Positions 35,956 to 43,954 of a DNA stretch of 64,000 nucleotides are shown one piece after another. The stretch is from Lentzea nigeriaca (lineage in GTDB: Bacteria > Actinomycetota > Actinomycetes > Mycobacteriales > Pseudonocardiaceae). The notes under the pieces were generated by a model, which worked only from the letters and a program-made list of their open reading frames with translations, searched no databases and had not been told where the DNA came from. The position numbers were made by a program, and so were the translations under genes. The stretch's first letter is position 1. Every line of letters begins with the position of its first letter. Where the stretch lies: the NCBI RefSeq assembly GCF_016907955.1, contig NZ_JAFBCX010000014.1, forward strand, positions 62,001 to 126,000, written 5' to 3'.

Positions 35956-35971
35956 CTTACATTGATGTGAT

Positions 35972-37399
35972 TCAGACGCTCTGCAATGTGAGCCATGCTC
36001 CCACCACGATCACCATCGCGGCTGTGCCGACGGGTGCGTAATGGGATAGCGCGCGGGTGGCACGGCCGTCCAGGATTTTCTCGACGCGTTCGCGGGCTTT
36101 CACCAGCAGCAATCCGACAGCGGTGAGGGTCGCGGCCATGCCGAATCCGTAACCGAGGACCAGCAGGACACCGAACCACGTTCGGCCCAGCGCCATCGCC
36201 CCGAGGAGGACGACGAGCGCGGAGGGTGACGGAACCAGTCCATTGGCCGCGCCCATGCCGATCAGGCTTGCCCGGCTGTAGCCGTGCCCGTGCCCGTGCC
36301 CATGTCCGTGGCCATGCCCATGACCGTGGCCATGCCCATGACCGTGGCCATGCCCGTGCCCGTGCCCGTGGCCATGCCCGTGGCCGACGCCTGCGAGCGC
36401 GGGTTCCTTGGTCGTGGCCGAGCGGAGCAGCATCACGCCGATCACCGTGATCAGTACGCCGCTGACGAGCCCCAGCCAGCGCAGCACCTGCTCACCGGCG
36501 AGCGCCGACGATGCGCTGATGATCAGGCCGAGGATCAGTACGCCACCGGTGTGCGTGACGGTCACCGAGGCGCCGACGACGAACGCGTCCCTCGGCCTGC
36601 CCTGACGGCCGGCGAGGTACGCGGCGATGAGAGTCTTGCCGTGACCGGGCAACGCCGCGTGCGACGCGCCGAGCGCCAACGACAGCAACAAAGCCAGGAA
36701 CCCGAGCCACGGAGTGAGCTCGTGGCTGCCCAGGATGTCGTTCAGGGCGGACGCGGTGACGCTCAACGACTGGATGGGGGAGCCCGCGGCCTGCTTCGGC
36801 TCGGACCCGCTGCCCGGTTCGGCGGTGAACGTGACCGACCTGACGTCCATCGGGTTGCTGAGCAGGTCTTCCGGGTACGTGCGGAGCTCGTTGCTGATGC
36901 TCTCGGTCGGCACCTTCGAGTCGGTCAGCCTGACACCGGTGCCGGCCGCGGTGATCTCCCGCCAGCCGACCCGGTCGACGTTCGACTCGTCGCGGAACTC
37001 GAGCCGCGCCGGCCGGTCGAGGTCGACCTTGGCGGTGAACTCGCAGACCAGCCTGGTCGTGCTGAGATCGGCCTGACCGGTCGGGTGCTCCTTGGTGGAA
37101 CCGGCGAGCGTCCAGGTGATCTGCCGTCCGTCCACTGTGGATCGGTCGGTCCTGGCGACCTCGTCGCACCACTGCTTCGCGTCCCGCGTCTTCAGGTTCT
37201 CCTGCAGCGTCGGGATCTCCGCGACGTCGACCACGGATCTGAGATCGATGCGGTCGGGGTGCAGGTGCAGGCCGTGGTAGTGGTTGACGCTGAAGTTGCC
37301 CAGCGGGTGGGCGGACGCCTCGCCGTTGATGAAGAAGATGCCCGCCAGCAGCAGGGCCACGATCAGGACGGGACGCACGACCCAGCCCGACAGGCTCAC
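35972..37399 (-). CDS. NicO/RcnA-type nickel/cobalt exporter with (His-Gly)17 loop
   Basis: A 475-residue protein. A signal-like segment (to about residue 30, ASA-HP) precedes an extracytoplasmic domain (31-235) and about six membrane helices of the NicO family: GASHAALPGHGKTLIAAYLAGRQ is the family's His-rich first motif, and SVTVTHTGGVLILG the second. A cytoplasmic-side loop carries 17 consecutive His-Gly pairs. The last helices include LVPSPSALVVLLGAMALGR. Such proteins move Ni2+/Co2+ outward. GTG 37399 overlaps the TPR gene's stop, so DUF4331, TPR and transporter genes form one operon. Confidence 0.85.
   Translation of the reverse strand: MSLSGWVVRPVLIVALLLAGIFFINGEASAHPLGNFSVNHYHGLHLHPDRIDLRSVVDVAEIPTLQENLKTRDAKQWCDEVARTDRSTVDGRQITWTLAGSTKEHPTGQADLSTTRLVCEFTAKVDLDRPARLEFRDESNVDRVGWREITAAGTGVRLTDSKVPTESISNELRTYPEDLLSNPMDVRSVTFTAEPGSGSEPKQAAGSPIQSLSVTASALNDILGSHELTPWLGFLALLLSLALGASHAALPGHGKTLIAAYLAGRQGRPRDAFVVGASVTVTHTGGVLILGLIISASSALAGEQVLRWLGLVSGVLITVIGVMLLRSATTKEPALAGVGHGHGHGHGHGHGHGHGHGHGHGHGHGHGHGHGHGYSRASLIGMGAANGLVPSPSALVVLLGAMALGRTWFGVLLVLGYGFGMAATLTAVGLLLVKARERVEKILDGRATRALSHYAPVGTAAMVIVVGAWLTLQSV
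36281..36382 (-). repeat. Hexanucleotide repeat encoding 17 His-Gly pairs
   Basis: Seventeen 6-base units alternate GTG/ATG with GCC, CCC, ACC or TCC on the plus strand. An 18-base higher-order unit (GCCATGCCCATGACCGTG) repeats. All units encode His-Gly on the minus strand, so the copy number can vary without losing frame. Confidence 0.95.
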
Positions 37400-38688
37400 C
37401 TGCCGCCTCGCAGCTCCGCGAGCTTGCGGCCGGCCTTCAGCGACTGCAGCGGCGAGAAGTTCGCGTTCAGCCGCAACGCCTGCACCAGCGCCTCCTGCGC
37501 CTCGGCCACCCGGCCGAGCGCGGCGAGGATCATGCCGCGGTGGTAGGAGAACGTGGCGTTCTGCCAGCCCAGCGCGTTGGCCTTGTCCGAGTACGCCAGC
37601 GCTTCGGCGTCACGGCCGTTCATGTGCAGCGCCCACGCCATCGCGTCGGCCACGAACACGCTCTGCCTGCGGCCCCACTCGGCTTCGGCGCGGCGCAGCG
37701 CCTGCATGCCGTCACCACGGTCGGCGGCCACGAGAGCCGCGGCGAGGTCGTCGGAGGCGCCCTGCGACTCCATCAGCCGCTGCTGCTCGGACAGCACGTC
37801 GTACTGCCGGGCCGCTTCCTCGGTCCTGCCGTTCGCTTCCAGCAGCTCCGCGTACTCCTGCAGGTACTGGGGCAGCGGTGCGCGGGCCACGAGCCTGCGG
37901 TAGGAGTCGAGCGCCACCGGGGCGTCACCCCGTGCCGCCGCGACCTTCGCCATTCCCTGAGTGAGAGTCATGTCGTCTCCTCTCGCCGCCAGTCCCTGCT
38001 CGTAGTGCTGTGCGGCTTCGTCGAGCCGGTTGTGGTCGAACGCGAGTTCGCCCAGCCGGTAGCGGCAGAACGCGATTTCCTCTGGTGTCGTGGCAGCGGT
38101 CAGCGCCCGCGTCATCGCGTCGCGGGCGCCGTTGACGTCGCCGTGGAGCTCGAGGTGGAAGGAAGCACGGGCGAAGGACGCCGTGTTGGGCTTGAGGTCC
38201 AGCATCTTCTGCACCGCGTCCTGGGCGCCCGCGTCGTCGCCGAGCTGCGTCAGCGCGTCGGCCAGAACGCCGTACGCCTCCGCGGACGAGGGCAGCGCGG
38301 CGAGGGCCTTCCGCGCCCAGTCGCGGGCGGCGTGGAAGTCGTGGCGAGCGTTGGCCAGCGTGCCCATGCCGACGGCGGCGAGGCCCGTGTCGCCCGCGTT
38401 CCTCAGCGCGCCCTCGGCCTTCGCGTAGTACGCGGGGTCGGCCGTGACGCGCGCCAGTTCCACATAGGACGCGCCGAGCTGCGCCCAGGAAGCCTTGTCC
38501 TCCGGCAGGGTGTGCAGTCGCTGCTGCAGCTGGTGCACCACGCGGTGCATCTGGTTCTGCTGCGCCACGGCCGGAACAGGTTGCTCGCCTCCGGCCCTGC
38601 TGTCGGCAGGACCGGAGGCGGCGAGGTGGACAAGCGCCGCGGTGGCCAGGAGACCCACCGCGACCGCTTGCCTCATCTGGTACTTCAC
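37396..38688 (-). CDS. Membrane-anchored TPR protein
   Basis: A 430-residue protein. I chose GTG 38688, which overlaps the DUF4331 stop codon as GTGA, because a signal-anchor helix starts at once (MRQAVAVGLLATAALVHLA). The rest is tetratricopeptide repeats from about residue 60 to the end (for example AEAYGVLADALTQLGDDAGA, EIAFCRYRLGELAFDHNRLDEAAQHYEQG, ATFSYHRGMILAALGRVAEA). It is a protein-protein scaffold outside the membrane. Its stop overlaps the exporter start, so it is strictly coupled to both neighbours. Confidence 0.85.
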   Translation of the reverse strand: MKYQMRQAVAVGLLATAALVHLAASGPADSRAGGEQPVPAVAQQNQMHRVVHQLQQRLHTLPEDKASWAQLGASYVELARVTADPAYYAKAEGALRNAGDTGLAAVGMGTLANARHDFHAARDWARKALAALPSSAEAYGVLADALTQLGDDAGAQDAVQKMLDLKPNTASFARASFHLELHGDVNGARDAMTRALTAATTPEEIAFCRYRLGELAFDHNRLDEAAQHYEQGLAARGDDMTLTQGMAKVAAARGDAPVALDSYRRLVARAPLPQYLQEYAELLEANGRTEEAARQYDVLSEQQRLMESQGASDDLAAALVAADRGDGMQALRRAEAEWGRRQSVFVADAMAWALHMNGRDAEALAYSDKANALGWQNATFSYHRGMILAALGRVAEAQEALVQALRLNANFSPLQSLKAGRKLAELRGGR

Positions 38689-40283
38689 TTCGAGTGCGAC
38701 CCGTACTTGCGGATCTGCTGCTGACGCTTGCGCCACAACCAGAAGCCCGCGCCGAACACGAACGCCGAGCCCACCGCGGTGGTCATCGCCATCGGGTCCA
38801 GGCTGCCGATCTTGCCGACCGGGTTGACCGCGACGCTCGCCGTGGTGCCGGAGGCGTTGACGGCGGTGCCGTTGCGGGGCAGTGCCACGTACGGGAAGTT
38901 CGCCTCGAACGGCTGGTCGTTCGCGTCGACCTTGTCACCCGCGGCGAGCGCGTCGACGATCTTGCCGGACGCCGCGGCACCCTCCACCGCCTGCACGGCG
39001 ATGTCCACCACGTCGTCGGCGAGCCGGCGGCCGTTGGGGAAGCCCTGCGTGTCACCGGCGAGCAGGCCGAGGCGGTTCGGGTTGGGGTTCGGGTCGATCA
39101 TCAGGTTCAGCCGCAGCATCTCGGCCGGGCGGAACTTCCGCTGGTCGACGTCGGCGTTGTTGACCTGCGAGTTCAGGTCGGCGTTGATCTGGCCGCCCAG
39201 CTTCTTCGTGACACCGGTCAGGAAGATCTCGGCCAGGTCGTCGCGCTGGCCCTTCGGCGCCGGGATCTTGTAGATGGCCTCGATCAGCTTCGGCAGCTCC
39301 GGGTTCACCACCCGGTCGACGAGCTCCTTCACGCCGGCGTCCTGGTCGGGGCGCAGGCCGTTGAACGCGTCCTTGAGGCCCGCGGGGGCCACGACCTCGT
39401 TCACCAGCGGGTTGCCCAGGCGGGAGACCTGCACGAAGTCGCCCTGCGGCTCCGCCTTGCCCGGCGAGAGCTTCAGGCTGCGCCGCTGCGTGGTGCTCCA
39501 GATGCCGATGTTCGGGTTGCGGTGCACGTCGTTGCGCAACGCCAGCGCGTGCTTGGGCAGCTGGATCGCGATGGTGTTGACGTTGTAGCCGCGCAGCGTG
39601 TCCTGGCCGACCTCGCTCAGGTTGCCGCCGTAGAGCAGGTCGAACACCCGCAGGTCGGCGAAGAACGCGTCCTCGGACGGGCCGACGTAGACCTTGCCGC
39701 CACCGGGGATCTGCACGATGGCCTGGTCGCGCAGCTTCTTGAAGTCCGGCATCGACGCCGGCCCGTTGGGTGACGGCGCGACCGGGGCGTTGTTGACCAG
39801 CTTGACCTTCTGGCCGTTCTGGTAGATCGCCTCGAGGTCGTAGCGCTGGCGGAACAACAGGTTCTCGTCGTCCAGCGAGTCCACGACGCCGTTGGTGTAC
39901 AGGAACGTGTTGTTCTTGCGCCGGTCGTCGTTGTGGAACATGAACCGCAGAGTGACGTCGGGCTTCGCGTCGCCGTCGTTGTCGACGTTGAAGTCGTACT
40001 GCGCGTCCTCGGCCCACGGGAAGAAGTTGGGGCCGCCGTTGGGTTCCTGGAACCCGGACCAGTTGCCGACCAGGGTCACGGTGTCCTTGTGATCAGGACT
40101 CACGAACGCGTAGAGGTCCGTGTTGTCCACGGCCGGGTCGCCCGCGATGAGTGGAGCCTCGCGGTGTGACGAAGCAGTGGCGTTCGTACCGCCGAACATG
40201 GCCGCGTTGAGCAGTGTGGCGGCCACCAGCGCGGCCGCAGCCACCTGGCCGCGCCGACCGCTGAGGACGTGCGGTGATGACAT
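38685..40283 (-). CDS. DUF4331 exported protein with C-terminal anchor
   Basis: A 532-residue protein starting at ATG 40283. A signal peptide is followed by the conserved mature start SSHREAPLIAGDPAVDNTDLYAFVSPD, then the DUF4331 domain (WSGFQEPNGGPNFFPWAED, YDFNVDNDGD, VDSLDDENLLFRQRYD, EDAFFADLRVFDLLYGGN, NTIAIQLPKHAL). The C-terminus has GFWLW near a membrane helix (about 498-518) and a basic tail (RKRQQQIRKYG). The function of the family is unknown; the many Asp, Asn and His suggest metal or cofactor binding. First gene of a three-gene coupled operon with TPR and NicO genes. The reading frame is open to 41198, but that would overlap the aminotransferase gene. Confidence 0.88.
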   Translation of the reverse strand: MSSPHVLSGRRGQVAAAALVAATLLNAAMFGGTNATASSHREAPLIAGDPAVDNTDLYAFVSPDHKDTVTLVGNWSGFQEPNGGPNFFPWAEDAQYDFNVDNDGDAKPDVTLRFMFHNDDRRKNNTFLYTNGVVDSLDDENLLFRQRYDLEAIYQNGQKVKLVNNAPVAPSPNGPASMPDFKKLRDQAIVQIPGGGKVYVGPSEDAFFADLRVFDLLYGGNLSEVGQDTLRGYNVNTIAIQLPKHALALRNDVHRNPNIGIWSTTQRRSLKLSPGKAEPQGDFVQVSRLGNPLVNEVVAPAGLKDAFNGLRPDQDAGVKELVDRVVNPELPKLIEAIYKIPAPKGQRDDLAEIFLTGVTKKLGGQINADLNSQVNNADVDQRKFRPAEMLRLNLMIDPNPNPNRLGLLAGDTQGFPNGRRLADDVVDIAVQAVEGAAASGKIVDALAAGDKVDANDQPFEANFPYVALPRNGTAVNASGTTASVAVNPVGKIGSLDPMAMTTAVGSAFVFGAGFWLWRKRQQQIRKYGSHSK

Positions 40284-40312
40284 TTCCGGTTCTGCCTTTC
40301 GGTTTCTTGGAC

Positions 40313-41542
40313 TCAGGCGCTGTGCATCAACAGCGACGGTTCGCTGGAGTGGCTGGGTTGTTCTGTGGTCCACCTCGCTTGGGTGAAGTCGCGGATGCCT
40401 TCGACCAACCGGTCGACGTCCCGCTCCGGCCGCACCACCAGGCGCGCGAAGCGGCTGCTCATGCCGAGCTTGTTGCCGCACTCGCGGATGAAGACCTGGT
40501 GACGGGACAGCAGGTGGTCGCGCAGCTCGCGGCCGTCCATGCCGCCGCCGAGCTTGACCAGCAGGAAGTTGGCCTGCGACGAGTACACGGTGAGATCGGG
40601 GATGCGCGAGAGCTCCATGCCCATGCGGTAGCGGTCGCGGCTCAGCAGACGCAGGCTCTCGGCGTACTCCGCCTCGTGCTCGGCCAGCATGAACACGACG
40701 GTTTCCGCCAGGGAGTTGAGATTCCACTTCGGCAGCGTCTGCCGCATCTTCCCGGCGAGACCGGGGTTCGCGACCAGGTAGCCGAACCGGATGCCGTGCA
40801 GGCCGAAGTTCTTGCCGAGGCTCTTCAGCACCACGACGTTGGGCCGGATGGACGCCTCGGCCGCGACCGAGGGATTGCGTTCGACCTCGACGAAGTCGAC
40901 GAACGACTCGTCGACCACGATCAGGTCCAGGTCGGAGAGTTCGTCCATGAACCGGACGATCTCCCGGCGCGGCAGGTAGCCGCCGTCGGGGTTGTTCGGG
41001 TTGCAGATGACGGCTGCGCGCGACCCGCGGGTGCGGATGAACTTGATGTACTCGTCGATGTCGAGCTCGAAGTTGTCGCTCTCCTGGAGCAGGAACATGT
41101 CGACGCGCTTGTTGCTCTCCATCGGCTGGTCGGTCCACCTGCCGAAGGTGGGGATCGGGATGGCGATGCTCTCGTGGATCCACATGTGGTCCATCCACGT
41201 GATGAGCTCGGTCGATCCGTTCGACATGGCGATCGTGGCCGGGTTGAGCCCGAGCACGGCGGAGAGCTGCTGAGCGATCTTGGACGAGTCGCTGGGGTAG
41301 AACTTGAGGACCGACTCGAGGTTCTTCGACAGCTCGTCGAACATCTCAGGGGTGGGGAAGTACGGGTTGCACGGGATGCAGAAGTCGACGAGTTCGCCCG
41401 CACCGGTCCGCGTCAGCTCGAAATAGGACGGGCTGTGCGCGGTCTGCTGGAAAAGACCCGCCGAGTCCACACCATGGCGCACGCGCTCACTCCGTCCCAT
41501 CGCTGGCGTTGTTGACACCGGGGCATACGTGCCGGTGTTCAT
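40313..41542 (-). CDS. PLP-dependent class I/II aminotransferase (HisC/CobD-like)
   Basis: A 409-residue fold-type-I PLP enzyme. The PLP lysine is in VVVLKSLGKNFGLHGIRFGY (SLGK), preceded by CNPNNPDGGYLPR, VVDESFVDF and, near the start, FYPSDSSKIAQQLSAVLG and AMSNGSTELI. This fits the histidinol-phosphate aminotransferase / threonine-phosphate decarboxylase branch; the reaction cannot be fixed from sequence. It lies 29 bases upstream of the DUF4331 gene on the same strand, so it may head that operon. Start ATG 41542 lacks a good ribosome binding site; ATG 41500 is an alternative. Confidence 0.8.
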   Translation of the reverse strand: MNTGTYAPVSTTPAMGRSERVRHGVDSAGLFQQTAHSPSYFELTRTGAGELVDFCIPCNPYFPTPEMFDELSKNLESVLKFYPSDSSKIAQQLSAVLGLNPATIAMSNGSTELITWMDHMWIHESIAIPIPTFGRWTDQPMESNKRVDMFLLQESDNFELDIDEYIKFIRTRGSRAAVICNPNNPDGGYLPRREIVRFMDELSDLDLIVVDESFVDFVEVERNPSVAAEASIRPNVVVLKSLGKNFGLHGIRFGYLVANPGLAGKMRQTLPKWNLNSLAETVVFMLAEHEAEYAESLRLLSRDRYRMGMELSRIPDLTVYSSQANFLLVKLGGGMDGRELRDHLLSRHQVFIRECGNKLGMSSRFARLVVRPERDVDRLVEGIRDFTQARWTTEQPSHSSEPSLLMHSA

Positions 41543-41883
41543 CCCGGTTCACGGGTCAATTTCGGGAAGGTCTCGACGCGGTCACGCGCGCAACCTCGGG
41601 CTCGCCCGTCCGTCACGGGTCCTGACTGTCCACAAAGGATTCTTTGGGTCCGACGGCTTCCTGGCAGGTCCCGAGCGGTCGTTCACGGTCGAACGGAAGC
41701 GTGGGGTGCCCGGACACGTGAATTCGCCCTCAACGCGGGTTTTTGGACGTTGCCGCTGGTGGGCAGGGGTGTGAAGGTCGATTTCGCGTACCGAGACGGC
41801 CGCCACAGCGGCGTCCTGCAAATAATTGTCGGTGTGGCCGGATACCCTGCAGGCAGTCCGCACACGACCAGGGAGAAAGACCC
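41543..41883. other. Gene-free divergent promoter region
   Basis: These 341 bases separate the aminotransferase and parE genes. No protein frame looks convincing. A small stem CAAAG-GATT-CTTTG is at 41632-41645. Base composition falls in the last 80 bases (ATAATTGT, GGATACCC), where the parE promoter is expected. Confidence 0.6.
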
Positions 41884-43935
41884 GTGACCGCAGAGACCCT
41901 GTACGGGGCCGACGACCTGACGCATCTCGAGGGTCTCGAGGCCGTCCGCAAGCGGCCAGGCATGTACATCGGGTCGACCGACAGCCGGGGCATCAACCAC
42001 CTCTTCAGCGAGATCGTCGACAACTCCACCGACGAGGGCGTGGCAGGCCACGCCTCGAAGATCGTGGTCACGCTGCACGCCGACGGCAGCGTCCAGGTCG
42101 ACGACGACGGCCGGGGCATCCCGACCGACGTGCACGCGAAGTCCGGTCTGTCCGGTGTGGAACTCGTCCTCACCAAGCTCCACGCGGGCGGCAAGTTCGG
42201 CGGCTCCGGCTACAAGACCTCCGGCGGCCTGCACGGCGTCGGCGCCTCGGCCGTCAACGCCCTCTCCCACCGCTTCGACGTGACGGTGCGGCGTGGCGGC
42301 AAGGTGCACGAGATGTCGTTCGCCCACGGCGTGCCCGGCGTCTTCGACGGCCCCGGCCCGAAGGCGAAGTTCACGCGCCAGGGCGGCCTTCAGGTCACCG
42401 GCAAGATGAAGCGCAACGAGTCGACCGGCACCTCGATCCGCTACTGGTACGACGCGCGCTACTTCGAGAACGGCGCTTCGCTGGACGTGGAAGCCGTCCG
42501 CATGAAGATGCGCAACACGGCGTTCCTCGTGCCCGGCGTCACCTACGTGCTGCGCACAGCGCTGGAAGACACGATCTCCGAAGAGGTCTTCCACTACCCC
42601 AACGGCCTGACGGACATGGTCGACTTCCTCGCCCCGGCAGGCGACCGCGCCGTCTCGGGCACCCTGGTCATCACCGGCTCCGGCACCTACTTCGAGAACG
42701 CCGCCGACGAGAACGGCGTGATGCGGTCCAAAGTGGAGCGTCAGGCCGAGGTGGAGGTCGCCCTGCGCTGGGGCACCGGCTACGAACGCACCGTCGAGTG
42801 CTTCACCAACACCATCCGCAACATGCACGGCGGCACCCACCGCCGCGGCTTCGACCGCGCGGTGCTGAAGGCCGTGCAGGACGCGATCTCCAAGACCCGC
42901 GGGCTGCTCAAGCCCAAGGAGGACATGCCGACCCTGGACGACGTGCTGGAAGGCATGACGGCCGTCATCCACGTCCGCGTCCCGGAGCCGCAGTTCACCT
43001 CGCAGACCAAGGACGAGCTGTCCACCGCTGGCATCACCAAGGTGCTGCAGGGCATCGTCGACCAGCAGGTCCGGGCGTGGACCGAGGACCGCAAGACCAA
43101 GGTCGAAGCGAAGACCGTGCTGCAGAAGGTCGTCGACGCCTCGCGCGTCCGGCTCACGCAGAAGCAGCAGAAGGACGCGGCGCGGCGGAAGACGGCCCTT
43201 GAGGGCGCGGCGATGCCCGCCAAGCTCGTCGACTGCCGCACCACAGGTGTTTCGCGTAGCGAGTTGTTTCTCGTGGAAGGCGACAGTGCCCTCGGAAGTG
43301 CGAGAATGGCTCGCGTTTCGGAGTATCAGGCGCTGCTTCCGTTGCGCGGCAAGATTTTGAACGTCCAGAAGGCCTCGCTCGCCGACACCCTCCGCAACGC
43401 CGAGATCGCCTCCATCGTCCAGGTCCTGGGCGCCGGCACGGGCCGCACGTTCGACATCAGCCAGATGCGGTACGGCCGCGTGATCCTGATGGCCGACGCG
43501 GACGTCGACGGCAGCCACATCCGGACGTTGCTGATCACGTTGTTCGCCAAGTACATGCGCCCGGTGATCGAGGACGGCCGGCTTTACGCCGCGATGCCTC
43601 CGTTGCACAAGGTGATGACGCGGGGCCGCAACGCCGAGACGCACTTCACCTTCACCCAGCGCGAGATGGAGCAGAAGGTCGCGCAGCTGGAGAAGGCGGG
43701 CAAGCAGGTCGTCACGCCGGTGCCGCGGTTCAAGGGCCTGGGCGAGATGGACGCGGACGAGTTGTGGGAGACCACGATGAACCCGGCCACCCGCTCCGTC
43801 CGCCGTATCACCATGGACGACGTCGACGCCGCCGAGACCGCGCTGGAACTGCTGATGGGCGAGAAGGTCGAGCCGCGCCGCAACTGGCTCGTCGAGTCCG
43901 CCGCACGGGTCGACCAGTCGGCCATCGACCTCTGA
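41884..43935 (+). CDS. parE: Type IIA DNA topoisomerase subunit B (ParE/GyrB)
   Basis: A 683-residue ATPase subunit starting at GTG 41884 (AGGGAG 13 bases upstream). GHKL ATPase: EIVDNSTDEG (usually NSxDE), DDDGRGIPTDVH, GLHGVGASAVNALS. TOPRIM: LFLVEGDSALGSARMAR and MADADVDGSHIRTLLITLFAKYMRP. The C-terminus is MDADELWETTMNPATRSVRRI. It is followed after 19 bases by the A subunit, and neither dnaA, dnaN nor recF is near, so this is probably the topoisomerase IV-type pair that decatenates chromosomes, not the gyrase at the origin. Assignment to ParE rather than GyrB is by context. Confidence 0.88.
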   Translation: MTAETLYGADDLTHLEGLEAVRKRPGMYIGSTDSRGINHLFSEIVDNSTDEGVAGHASKIVVTLHADGSVQVDDDGRGIPTDVHAKSGLSGVELVLTKLHAGGKFGGSGYKTSGGLHGVGASAVNALSHRFDVTVRRGGKVHEMSFAHGVPGVFDGPGPKAKFTRQGGLQVTGKMKRNESTGTSIRYWYDARYFENGASLDVEAVRMKMRNTAFLVPGVTYVLRTALEDTISEEVFHYPNGLTDMVDFLAPAGDRAVSGTLVITGSGTYFENAADENGVMRSKVERQAEVEVALRWGTGYERTVECFTNTIRNMHGGTHRRGFDRAVLKAVQDAISKTRGLLKPKEDMPTLDDVLEGMTAVIHVRVPEPQFTSQTKDELSTAGITKVLQGIVDQQVRAWTEDRKTKVEAKTVLQKVVDASRVRLTQKQQKDAARRKTALEGAAMPAKLVDCRTTGVSRSELFLVEGDSALGSARMARVSEYQALLPLRGKILNVQKASLADTLRNAEIASIVQVLGAGTGRTFDISQMRYGRVILMADADVDGSHIRTLLITLFAKYMRPVIEDGRLYAAMPPLHKVMTRGRNAETHFTFTQREMEQKVAQLEKAGKQVVTPVPRFKGLGEMDADELWETTMNPATRSVRRITMDDVDAAETALELLMGEKVEPRRNWLVESAARVDQSAIDL

Positions 43936-43954
43936 GACAGAAAGAGTTACCACA

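Noticed and set aside
40284-41198. N-terminal extension of the DUF4331 protein up to 41198
   Set aside because: It would overlap the aminotransferase gene entirely; the signal peptide starts at ATG 40283.
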